Below, piece after piece: positions 1 to 8,040 of a stretch of 64,000 nucleotides of DNA. The notes beneath the pieces were generated by a model. It did not search any database, had not been told where the DNA came from, and worked only from the letters and a program-made list of their open reading frames with translations. The translations under genes and the position numbers were made by a program. Source of the stretch: Serratia proteamaculans. Its GTDB lineage: Bacteria; Pseudomonadota; Gammaproteobacteria; Enterobacterales; Enterobacteriaceae. The first letter of the stretch is position 1, and each line of letters opens with the position of its first letter. The stretch covers positions 186,001 through 250,000 of the forward strand of contig NZ_SWDE01000006.1 in the NCBI RefSeq assembly GCF_013337185.1, written 5' to 3'.

Positions 1-1949
1 ATCAGCGCCGTCAGGCTAGTGAGCGTTATTATGGCCTGGGTGAGAAGGCCGGTGATTTGGAGCGTAGCGGCCGTCGCTTTGAAATGCGCAACCTGGACGC
101 CATGGGCTACAACGCCGCCAGCACCGATCCGCTTTACAAGCACATTCCCTTCACCATCACCCGTGGGGAAGAGGCCAGTTTCGGGCTGTTTTACGACAAC
201 CTGAGCAGTTGCTGGCTGGATCTGGGCAACGAGATCGACAACTACCATCTGGCCTATCGCCGCTATCAGGCCGAAGCGGGGGATCTGGATTATTACCTGT
301 TCCTCGGCCCCAAGGTACTGGACGTGACCAAGGCGTTTGTGCGCCTGACTGGCAAGACTCACTTTGGGCCGAAATGGAGCCTGGGCTACAGCGGCTCCAC
401 CATGCATTACACCGATGCGCCGGACGCCCAGCAGCAGCTACAGCAGTTTATTCAGCTCTGCCGCCAGCATGATATTCCCTGCGACTCGTTCCAGCTGTCA
501 TCGGGTTACACCTCGATCGGCAATAAGCGCTACGTGTTCAACTGGAACTACGACAAGGTGCCGCAGCCCAAACAACTGAGCCAGGCGTTTCATGATGCCG
601 GGTTAAAGCTGGCGGCCAACATCAAGCCGTGCCTGTTGCAGGATCATCCACAGTATCAGCAGGCGGCGGATCAGGGGCTGTTTATCCGGGATTCCGAAAG
701 TGACCGGCCGGAGCGCTCCAGCTTTTGGGATGACGAAGGCTCGCACCTCGACTTCACCAATCCAGCGGCGGTGCAATGGTGGCAGCAGGGCGTGACGCAG
801 CAACTGCTGGAGATGGGCATCGATTCCACCTGGAATGACAATAACGAATATGAAGTATGGGACGGGGAGGCGCGTTGCCACGGTTTTGGCACGCCTATCG
901 CCATCAAGCACATTCGCCCGGTGATGCCGCTACTGATGATGCGCGCTTCAATGGAGGCTCAGCAACGCTTTGCTCCCGAGCTGCGGCCCTACCTGATTTC
1001 GCGCTCCGGTTGCGCCGGCATGCAGCGCTATGTGCAGACCTGGAGCGGCGACAACCGCACCAACTGGCAGACTTTGCGTTACAACATTCGCATGGGATTG
1101 GGCATGAGTCTGTCCGGCCTGTATAACCTGGGGCATGACGTCGGCGGTTTTTCCGGTGACAAGCCGGACGCAGAACTCCTGGTGCGCTGGGTGCAAAACG
1201 GCGTGATGCATCCGCGTTTTACCATTCACTCCTGGAATGACGACGCCACGGTTAACGAACCCTGGATGTATCCGGCCGCCACCCCGGCGGTGCGCGAGGC
1301 GATTAACCTGCGTTACCGACTGATGCCGTATTTCTACACCCTGTTGTGGCAGGCCAGTGCCGACGACGAGCCGATGCTGCGTCCGACCTTCCTCGACCAT
1401 GAACATGACGAGCAGACCCTGAAAGAAACCGATGATTTTATGATTGGTCGCGATCTGCTGGTGGCCAGCGTAGTGGAGCAGGGGCAACGCCAGCGGCCGG
1501 TGTATTTACCGGATAACGGCGATGGCTGGTATTGCTTCTACAGCGGCCAATGGTTCAGTGGCGGTCAGACGGTGGTATTGGAAGCCCCGTTGGAGCGCTT
1601 GCCGCTGCTGGTGCGTGCCGGTGCGGCATTGCCGTTGTCATCCCGCCTGGCACATGTTGACGTAACGGCAGACGATCGACGTGAGCTTAAATTGTATCCG
1701 CTAAAAGGCTGTGGCAGCGCTTCTGGGCTGTTATTCGAAGACGACGGGGAAAGTTATGGCTGGCAGCAGGGCGACGCGCTGTGGCTGCGCTGGGAGATGC
1801 TCAGTGACAATCAGCGCATCACGCTGAACATTACTACCGAGGGCCGCTTTAAACCGGCATGGCGCACCCTGACCTTCAGCTTGCCTGCCGGAGAAGCGCG
1901 CGAGTTGTGGATCAACGGCGTGCCCGGCGACAGTTTTACGCTGGAATAA
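1..1949 (+). CDS. GH31 family alpha-glycosidase, 5' end cut by window edge
   Basis: The reading frame is open from the left edge, and the residues before the first possible start (TTG at 57) already read as a GH31 N-terminal domain (YYGLGEKAGDLER), so the true start lies outside the window. GH31 enzymes are retaining hydrolases of alpha-glucosides or alpha-xylosides. The catalytic nucleophile Asp is in WNDNNE (codon 837-839) and the acid/base Asp in WSGDN (codon 1050-1052), both intact. The (beta/alpha)8 barrel covers roughly 350-1400 and is followed by C-terminal beta-domains. No signal peptide can be judged because the start is missing. Substrate is not determinable. The gene converges with xseA, only 6 bp from its stop. 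Confidence 0.88.
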   Translation, partial: QRRQASERYYGLGEKAGDLERSGRRFEMRNLDAMGYNAASTDPLYKHIPFTITRGEEASFGLFYDNLSSCWLDLGNEIDNYHLAYRRYQAEAGDLDYYLFLGPKVLDVTKAFVRLTGKTHFGPKWSLGYSGSTMHYTDAPDAQQQLQQFIQLCRQHDIPCDSFQLSSGYTSIGNKRYVFNWNYDKVPQPKQLSQAFHDAGLKLAANIKPCLLQDHPQYQQAADQGLFIRDSESDRPERSSFWDDEGSHLDFTNPAAVQWWQQGVTQQLLEMGIDSTWNDNNEYEVWDGEARCHGFGTPIAIKHIRPVMPLLMMRASMEAQQRFAPELRPYLISRSGCAGMQRYVQTWSGDNRTNWQTLRYNIRMGLGMSLSGLYNLGHDVGGFSGDKPDAELLVRWVQNGVMHPRFTIHSWNDDATVNEPWMYPAATPAVREAINLRYRLMPYFYTLLWQASADDEPMLRPTFLDHEHDEQTLKETDDFMIGRDLLVASVVEQGQRQRPVYLPDNGDGWYCFYSGQWFSGGQTVVLEAPLERLPLLVRAGAALPLSSRLAHVDVTADDRRELKLYPLKGCGSASGLLFEDDGESYGWQQGDALWLRWEMLSDNQRITLNITTEGRFKPAWRTLTFSLPAGEARELWINGVPGDSFTLE

Positions 1950-1955
1950 GCGGAG

Positions 1956-3332
1956 TTATTCGGCCGCGCGCTTTTTGCGCGGCTTTTTGGCCAGGGTAAT
2001 GGTTTTGACTTCGCTTTCCACCCAGCCATCCTGCAGACGGGTTTTCAGCAATTCACCTACCTGCGCCTGTTTGGTGGTTTTCAGCAGTTCGCCGCGTGGG
2101 GTTTGCGTCACGCTGTAGCCACGCGCCAGTGTTGCCAGTGGGCTGACCGCCTCAAGCTGGCTGCAGGCCACGCCAAAGCGTTGACGCCAGGCGTTGAGCT
2201 GCCGCTCCAGCGCCTGCTGCAGTCGGTATTCCTGCTGCTGCACGCGTTGCTGATAGCGATGAATGCGTGCCTGTGGCTGCATCTGTGCCAAGCGCTGTTG
2301 CGCCCGCTCGCTGCGGCGTGAAGAGACCCGCAGTTGGTTCTGCATGCCTTCTTCCAACCGGCGCTGCAGTTTGAACAGCAGCGTCTGCTGACGCGCCAGG
2401 CGCAGGTGCGGATGCTGTTGCTGCAAACGGTGGTTGATGCGGGTGAACTGTTGCTGGCGCTGGGCCAGATAGTAATCCATCGCCATTTCCATCCGCTGCT
2501 GCTGGGACTGCAACTGGCGCAGCAGCTCCAGCTGATTGCGGCTGACCAGTTCGGCGGCGGCAGAAGGGGTTGGCGCACGCAGGTCGGCGACAAAGTCGGC
2601 AATGGTGACGTCTGTTTCATGGCCGACGGCGCTGACGATCGGAATGCGGCTGGCGAAAATTGCCCGCGCCACGCGTTCGTCATTAAAACTCCACAGATCT
2701 TCCAGCGAACCGCCACCACGGCCGACGATCAGCACGTCACACTCGTCGCGGCGGTTAGCCGTTTCGATGGCACGCACAATCTGCAATGGTGCTTCTGCAC
2801 CCTGCACCGAAGTGGGGTAAATAATAATAGGCAGTGAAGGGTCGCGCCGTTGCAGCACCTGCAGTACATCGTGCAGCGCCGCACCGCTGGCGGAGGTAAT
2901 GACCCCAACGCGTTTGGCTGGGCTGGGCAAGGGTTGCTTGAACTGTTGGTCGAACAGGCCTTCGGCGCTCAGGCGCTGTTTCAACTGGTCGAACTGCTGT
3001 TGCAACAGGCCGTCACCGGCAGGTTGCATGCTTTCGGCAATCAGCTGGTAGTCGCCGCGGGGTTCATACAGCGTAATGCTGGCGCGAACCAGAACCTGTT
3101 GGCCATTCTGCGGACGGAAAGTGGTGCGGCGGTTAGTGTTGCGGAACATCGCGCAACGGACCTGAGCACGATCGTCTTTCAGCGTGAAATACCAGTGGCC
3201 GGAAGAGGGTTGGGAGAAGTTGGAAATCTCTGCGGAGAGCCAAATCTGGCCCATTTCCATTTCCAGCAGCTGTCGAACCGTCTGATTCAGGCGGCTTACG
3301 GTAAAAATAGACGGCGAAACAGGTAGCGGCAT
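1956..3332 (-). CDS. xseA: Exodeoxyribonuclease VII large subunit
   Basis: XseA is the catalytic large subunit of the ssDNA-specific exonuclease VII (with XseB, not in this window), active in repair and mutation avoidance in the cytoplasm. The 458-residue protein has an N-terminal OB-fold ([21 protein letters not shown]), the central catalytic region ([27 protein letters not shown]) and a long Gln/Arg-rich coiled coil. The start is at 3332 (MPLPVSPS), which matches the E. coli length of about 456; a longer frame to 3362 has no family support. It is divergent from guaB, as in E. coli. Confidence 0.97.
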   Translation of the reverse strand: MPLPVSPSIFTVSRLNQTVRQLLEMEMGQIWLSAEISNFSQPSSGHWYFTLKDDRAQVRCAMFRNTNRRTTFRPQNGQQVLVRASITLYEPRGDYQLIAESMQPAGDGLLQQQFDQLKQRLSAEGLFDQQFKQPLPSPAKRVGVITSASGAALHDVLQVLQRRDPSLPIIIYPTSVQGAEAPLQIVRAIETANRRDECDVLIVGRGGGSLEDLWSFNDERVARAIFASRIPIVSAVGHETDVTIADFVADLRAPTPSAAAELVSRNQLELLRQLQSQQQRMEMAMDYYLAQRQQQFTRINHRLQQQHPHLRLARQQTLLFKLQRRLEEGMQNQLRVSSRRSERAQQRLAQMQPQARIHRYQQRVQQQEYRLQQALERQLNAWRQRFGVACSQLEAVSPLATLARGYSVTQTPRGELLKTTKQAQVGELLKTRLQDGWVESEVKTITLAKKPRKKRAAE

Positions 3333-3424
3333 GTGACCCAGATCAAATTTCAAAACAAGCACTTAATTGGTCGATACTACATGGCTGAAAAAGGTAATCA
3401 AGAGTTTTTGTGAGAAAGTGCTGG

Positions 3425-3450
3425 AGGCAACCGATTACGCTCTGTATAAT
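3425..3450 (+). promoter_or_regulatory. guaBA promoter with PurR-like operator
   Basis: A perfect -10 hexamer TATAAT lies at 3445-3450, 52 bp before the guaB start. Immediately upstream, 3425-3440 (AGGCAACCGATTACGC) matches the PurR consensus at 11 of 16 positions and would cover the -35 region. In E. coli guaBA is repressed by PurR with hypoxanthine or guanine; the arrangement here looks the same. Matches were counted by eye. Confidence 0.6.
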
Positions 3451-3502
3451 GCCGCGGCAATATTTTATCTTTTTCACAGCCCACTCTGGTGAGATATTGC
3501 CC

Positions 3503-4966
3503 ATGCTACGCATCGCAAAAGAAGCACTGACATTCGACGACGTTCTCCTGGTTCCAGCTCACTCTACGGTTCTGCCTAATACCGCTGAGCTCGGCACCCA
3601 ATTGACCAAAACCATCCACCTGAACATCCCTATGCTGTCCGCAGCCATGGATACCGTTACCGAAGCCAATCTGGCTATCGCGTTGGCGCAGGAAGGCGGT
3701 TTAGGCTTCATCCACAAAAACATGTCCATCGAGCGTCAGGCTGAAGAAGTCCGCCGCGTGAAAAAACATGAAAGCGGCGTGGTCACTGACCCACAGGCCG
3801 TAACACCGACCACCACCCTGAAAGAAGTGAAAGAACTGACCGCGCGTAACGGCTTTGCCGGCTACCCGGTAGTGACCGAAGAAAACGAACTGGTTGGCAT
3901 CATTACCGGCCGTGACGTCCGCTTCGTCACCGATCTGAACCAGCCTGTAACCGCCGTGATGACGCCGAAAGAGCGCCTGGTCACGGTGAAAGAAGGTGAA
4001 GCGCGTGAAGTCGTGCTGCAGAAAATGCACGAAAAACGCGTTGAGAAAGCGCTGGTGGTAGATGACCAGTTCCATCTGCTGGGTATGATCACCGTCAAAG
4101 ACTTCCAAAAAGCGGAACGCAAGCCTAACGCCTGTAAAGACGAGCATGGCCGTCTGCGCGTTGGTGCTGCGGTTGGCGCTGGTGCAGGTAACGAAGAGCG
4201 TGTTGATGCGCTGGTCGCTGCCGGTGTTGACGTCCTGCTGATTGACTCCTCCCACGGCCATTCCGAAGGCGTATTGCAGCGCATTCGTGAAACCCGCGCC
4301 AAATACCCGGACCTGCAGATCGTTGGCGGTAACGTCGCGACCGCTTCAGGCGCCAAAGCGCTGGCTGATGCCGGCGTTAGCGCAGTGAAAGTGGGTATCG
4401 GCCCTGGCTCCATCTGTACCACTCGTATCGTTACCGGCGTTGGCGTACCGCAGATCACCGCTATCGCCGACGCGGTTGAAGCGCTGGAAGGTACCGGTAT
4501 CCCGGTTATCGCCGACGGCGGCATCCGTTTCTCCGGTGACATCGCCAAAGCTATCGCGGCGGGTGCATCCTGTGTGATGGTCGGCTCCATGCTGGCGGGT
4601 ACCGAAGAATCTCCGGGCGAAATCGAGCTGTATCAGGGCCGTTCGTTCAAATCCTATCGCGGTATGGGTTCACTGGGCGCGATGTCCAAAGGTTCCTCCG
4701 ACCGTTACTTCCAGACCGATAACGCCGCCGACAAACTGGTGCCGGAAGGTATCGAAGGCCGCGTGGCTTACAAAGGCATGCTGAAAGCCATTGTTCACCA
4801 GCAAATGGGCGGCCTGCGCTCTTGCATGGGTCTGACCGGTTGCGGCACCATCGACGAGCTGCGCACCAAGGCTGAATTTGTGCGCATCAGCGGCGCCGGT
4901 ATTCAGGAAAGCCACGTGCATGACGTGACTATCACCAAAGAGTCACCGAACTACCGCATGGGTTAA
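3503..4966 (+). CDS. guaB: IMP dehydrogenase
   Basis: GuaB oxidises IMP to XMP with NAD+, the committed step of guanine nucleotide synthesis. The 487-residue protein starts [13 protein letters not shown] as in E. coli; the 31 extra codons upstream (to 3410) overlap the promoter and are rejected. The catalytic Cys is residue 305 in GSICTT. Two CBS domains occupy about residues 93-205, and the flap contains the conserved Arg-Tyr of the SSDRYF segment. It is the first gene of the guaBA operon, 102 bp before guaA. Confidence 0.98.
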   Translation: MLRIAKEALTFDDVLLVPAHSTVLPNTAELGTQLTKTIHLNIPMLSAAMDTVTEANLAIALAQEGGLGFIHKNMSIERQAEEVRRVKKHESGVVTDPQAVTPTTTLKEVKELTARNGFAGYPVVTEENELVGIITGRDVRFVTDLNQPVTAVMTPKERLVTVKEGEAREVVLQKMHEKRVEKALVVDDQFHLLGMITVKDFQKAERKPNACKDEHGRLRVGAAVGAGAGNEERVDALVAAGVDVLLIDSSHGHSEGVLQRIRETRAKYPDLQIVGGNVATASGAKALADAGVSAVKVGIGPGSICTTRIVTGVGVPQITAIADAVEALEGTGIPVIADGGIRFSGDIAKAIAAGASCVMVGSMLAGTEESPGEIELYQGRSFKSYRGMGSLGAMSKGSSDRYFQTDNAADKLVPEGIEGRVAYKGMLKAIVHQQMGGLRSCMGLTGCGTIDELRTKAEFVRISGAGIQESHVHDVTITKESPNYRMG

Positions 4967-4974
4967 TGCTTTAA

Positions 4975-5024
4975 CTTCTCTTGCGGGAGAAGCCGGGGTG
5001 GGGCGGTAACGCTTCACCCCGAAA
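4975..5024 (+). other. Paired hairpins in the guaB-guaA spacer
   Basis: Two stem-loops fit the spacer: CTTCTC/GAGAAG around 4975-4992 and GGGGTG/CACCCC around 4996-5021. Neither is followed directly by a clean T-run, so I read them as mRNA processing or stability elements, not a terminator. Confidence 0.35.
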
Positions 5025-5068
5025 ACACTATTTTCGCTCTTTTTCTCTGTTGCTGGAATTCGCCTCAC

Positions 5069-6646
5069 ATGACAAAAAATATCCATAAGCATCGCATCCT
5101 TATTCTGGATTTTGGTTCGCAATACACTCAACTGGTAGCACGCCGCGTGCGCGAAATCGGCGTTTACTGTGAGCTGTGGGCCTGGGACGTTAGCGAAGAG
5201 CAAATCCGCGAATTCAATCCAAGCGGCATCATCCTGTCCGGCGGCCCGGAAAGCACTACCGAAGCCAACAGCCCGCGCGCGCCAGAATACGTGTTCACCG
5301 CCGGTGTCCCGGTGCTGGGCGTATGCTACGGCATGCAGACCATGGCGATGCAGTTGGGTGGCCAGGTAGAAGGTTCCAACGAGCGTGAGTTCGGTTATGC
5401 CCAGGTGGAAATCACCACCGAAAGCGCATTGGTGCGTGACATCGAAGACGCCCTGAGCCCGGCCGGCAAACCGCTGCTGGACGTGTGGATGAGCCACGGC
5501 GACAAAGTGACCGCTATCCCGGCTGACTTCGTGACCGTTGCCAGCACTGATACCTGCCCGTTTGCCATTATGGCCAACGAAGAAAAACGCTTCTACGGCG
5601 TGCAGTTCCACCCGGAAGTGACCCACACCCGTCAGGGCCAGCGTATGCTGGAGCGTTTCGTACTGGATATCTGCCAGTGTGAAGCCCTGTGGACCCCGGC
5701 CACCATCATTGAAGATGCGGTAGAGCGCATTCGTCAGCAGGTTGGTGAAGACCACGTGATCCTCGGCCTGTCCGGCGGCGTAGACTCTTCCGTTACCGCC
5801 ATGCTGCTGCACCGTGCCATTGGCAAACGCCTGACCTGCGTGTTTGTCGACAACGGCCTGCTGCGCCTGAACGAAGCCGACCAGGTGCTGGAAATGTTTG
5901 GTGACCACTTCGGCCTGAACATCGTTCACGTAGCGGCTGAAGATCGCTTCCTGAACGCCCTGGCCGGTGTTGATGAGCCGGAAGCCAAGCGCAAGATCAT
6001 TGGTCGCGTGTTCGTTGAGCTGTTCGACGAAGAAGCTTGCAAGCAAGCCGACGTGAAATGGCTGGCGCAAGGCACCATCTACCCGGACGTGATCGAATCC
6101 GCCGCTTCTGCCACCGGCAAAGCGCACGTGATCAAGTCGCACCACAACGTGGGCGGCCTGCCGAAAGAAATGAAGCTGGGCCTGGTCGAACCGCTGAAAG
6201 AGCTGTTCAAAGACGAAGTGCGCAAAATTGGTCTGGAACTGGGCCTGCCGTACGACATGCTGTTCCGCCACCCGTTCCCGGGGCCAGGTCTGGGCGTGCG
6301 CGTGCTGGGCGAAGTGAAGAAAGAGTATTGCGACCTGCTGCGCCGTGCCGATGCTATCTTCATCGAAGAACTGCACAAGGCCGATCTGTACAACAAGGTC
6401 AGCCAGGCATTCACCGTATTCCTGCCGGTGCGCTCGGTGGGCGTGATGGGCGATGGCCGTAAATACGACTGGGTTGTTTCACTGCGCGCAGTGGAAACCA
6501 TCGACTTTATGACCGCGCATTGGGCGCACCTGCCGTACGATTTCCTCGGCCGCGTGTCCAACCGCATCATCAACGAAGTGAACGGCATTTCCCGCGTCGT
6601 TTATGACATCAGCGGCAAGCCACCGGCTACCATTGAGTGGGAATGA
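5069..6646 (+). CDS. guaA: GMP synthase (glutamine-hydrolysing)
   Basis: GuaA aminates XMP to GMP with glutamine and ATP. Length is 525 residues, exactly as in E. coli. The N-terminal class I amidotransferase has the nucleophile Cys86 in GVCYGMQ and the downstream His/Glu pair in FHPEV. The ATP pyrophosphatase domain has the PP-loop LSGGVDSSV, and the C-terminal dimerisation domain ends in the conserved EWE. The last 12 nt (GAG TGG GAA TGA, 6635-6646) are repeated at 11862-11873 and form the attachment core of the island that follows; the protein itself is intact. Confidence 0.98.
   Translation: MTKNIHKHRILILDFGSQYTQLVARRVREIGVYCELWAWDVSEEQIREFNPSGIILSGGPESTTEANSPRAPEYVFTAGVPVLGVCYGMQTMAMQLGGQVEGSNEREFGYAQVEITTESALVRDIEDALSPAGKPLLDVWMSHGDKVTAIPADFVTVASTDTCPFAIMANEEKRFYGVQFHPEVTHTRQGQRMLERFVLDICQCEALWTPATIIEDAVERIRQQVGEDHVILGLSGGVDSSVTAMLLHRAIGKRLTCVFVDNGLLRLNEADQVLEMFGDHFGLNIVHVAAEDRFLNALAGVDEPEAKRKIIGRVFVELFDEEACKQADVKWLAQGTIYPDVIESAASATGKAHVIKSHHNVGGLPKEMKLGLVEPLKELFKDEVRKIGLELGLPYDMLFRHPFPGPGLGVRVLGEVKKEYCDLLRRADAIFIEELHKADLYNKVSQAFTVFLPVRSVGVMGDGRKYDWVVSLRAVETIDFMTAHWAHLPYDFLGRVSNRIINEVNGISRVVYDISGKPPATIEWE
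6635..6646 (+). repeat. Proximal attachment repeat (att core) at the guaA stop
   Basis: GAGTGGGAATGA covers the last three sense codons and stop of guaA and recurs exactly at 11862-11873. The guaA 3' end is a known integration hot spot for genomic islands, so I read the pair as attL/attR of a 5.2-kb island. Confidence 0.75.
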
Positions 6647-6692
6647 CCCCACGTCCGGCTTAGACCGGTAGCAAATGGCATAAAAAACTGAA

Positions 6693-6715
6693 GCCCGCGT
6701 CATTGCGGGCTTTTT
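6693..6715 (+). terminator. Rho-independent terminator after guaA
   Basis: Stem GCCCGC (6693-6698) with GCGGGC (6705-6710), loop GTCATT, then five T. A near twin follows the distal att repeat at 11921-11946. Confidence 0.9.
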
Positions 6716-6937
6716 GCGTTTTCGACCTCACATTTTTTGGCAAATTTTCGCATCGCCTAGAACCCTGTTTTTATGGCATGGTAGATGGTACGACCTGACC
6801 ATGATGCCGTTGCTAGCATGGTGTCTTGCCCGACCATCGCTCTTACAACCCCTAGCGAGCAGTTATCATTGGGGCGGTGATGCTAGCTTAGGTGGGATAA
6901 AGTGCTTACTCACGGTGCCTCTGCTGGGAGACTGGCG

Positions 6938-7942
6938 ATGTTTGAAGAAACAATCCGCGCATTAAAAAAGCTTGGCGACGAAAAATCTACCGTCGCAATC
7001 TCCACAGACGATGACGATTACTTTGATCGCGAATGTCCCGCGCCAGAATGCTTAGCTCAGTTCAAGGTTCTTATGGCAGATTGGAAGGGCAAGGTTAGGG
7101 ACGAGGAGGTATTTTGTCCGTTCTGCGGCTATACGGCTGATGCTCAGAAGTGGTGGACGCAGGAACAGCTGAATCACGCGCGGGACGTTGCTCTGGCGAA
7201 GGTTCAAGCGACTTTAGGTGGTGCACTTCGCCTTGACGCGCAAAGATTTAATCAGAGGCAGCCTAAGGGGGGATTCATCTCGATGAGCATGAAGGTGGAC
7301 AGTAGACCTCAACATGTCCCGATCCCCTATGCCGCGGCAGCACCCATGCGTCTCAAGATCACCTGTGGTGAATGCGGATGTCGGTATGCCGTTGTCGGGG
7401 CGGCGTACTTCTGCCCGTCTTGTGGGGCAAACGCGGCGGAACTTGTATTCGATCTCACGGTTCAGGGCATCCGGCAGTCGCTTGAAGCGGTTGACGCCAT
7501 CAGAGCTGCTATTGCAGACGCAGACACTGCTGAGAACACGTGTCGTCTGATCGTTGAGAGCGCTTTGCAGAACGCGGTGACGGCATTCCAGAGGGTTGCA
7601 GAAGCGCTTCACGCGCGCATAGCACCGACAGCGAAGGCCCGGCGCAACGCATTTCAGAATCTTGCCGAGGGTTCAGTTCTTTGGGCTGCCGCGATAGGGG
7701 GCGGTTACGATAAGCATCTTACGGCCGTTGAGATGGAACAACTGACAATTGCCTTCCAACAGCGTCATCTGCTCGCTCATACACAAGGCGTTGTCGATGA
7801 TGATTACATCCGGAAAACCGGTGACACACGGTATAAATCTGGGCAGCGGTTGGTGATCAAACGTGAGGCTGTGATTGAAGCGCTTAATCTGGTTGAACAA
7901 TTGACGCATGGCATCCGCGAGGATGCCATGGATAAAGGGTGA
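6938..7942 (+). CDS. Double zinc-ribbon protein with HEPN-like R-x4-H motif
   Basis: I do not recognise a named family. The ATG at 6938 follows a GGGAG Shine-Dalgarno by 7 nt; a GTG at 6902 is less likely. The 334-residue protein has two Cys4 zinc ribbons: C33-x4-C38 with C60-x2-C63 (CPFCG), and C143-x2-C146 with C159-x2-C162 (CPSCG). The rest is mainly helical, with an Ala-rich segment at about 175-260 and then RHLLAH at 276-281 followed by a Gly-Val-Val-Asp stretch. R-x4-H is the catalytic signature of HEPN ribonucleases, and the helical context fits, but the assignment is inference. It converges with the ATPase gene, 98 bp away. A nucleic-acid-sensing or RNA-cleaving effector is plausible; a transcription-related role cannot be excluded. 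Confidence 0.6.
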   Translation: MFEETIRALKKLGDEKSTVAISTDDDDYFDRECPAPECLAQFKVLMADWKGKVRDEEVFCPFCGYTADAQKWWTQEQLNHARDVALAKVQATLGGALRLDAQRFNQRQPKGGFISMSMKVDSRPQHVPIPYAAAAPMRLKITCGECGCRYAVVGAAYFCPSCGANAAELVFDLTVQGIRQSLEAVDAIRAAIADADTAENTCRLIVESALQNAVTAFQRVAEALHARIAPTAKARRNAFQNLAEGSVLWAAAIGGGYDKHLTAVEMEQLTIAFQQRHLLAHTQGVVDDDYIRKTGDTRYKSGQRLVIKREAVIEALNLVEQLTHGIREDAMDKG

Positions 7943-7972
7943 TCTCATTAACAGCTGGTTTTGCCAATAACG

Positions 7973-7998
7973 GAGGCCCGTAAGAGGCAGCTATTGGC
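7973..7998. other. Inverted repeat between convergent island genes
   Basis: GCCAATA (7973-7979) and TATTGGC (7992-7998) can pair in the 98-bp gap between the convergent zinc-ribbon and ATPase genes. There is no strong T-run on either side, so a terminator role is uncertain. Confidence 0.3.
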
Positions 7999-8040
7999 GC
8001 CTAGATCCGTCTTTGTGCTGCAGAGTTAGCTTCACTAACT

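Noticed and set aside
948-1487. 179-codon frame antisense to the GH31 gene
   Set aside because: Shadow of a well supported glycosidase frame; no domain recognised.
4943-6376. 477-codon minus-strand frame antisense to guaA
   Set aside because: Lies wholly over guaA, whose full-length protein matches its family; the antisense translation is His/Gln-rich with no known domain.
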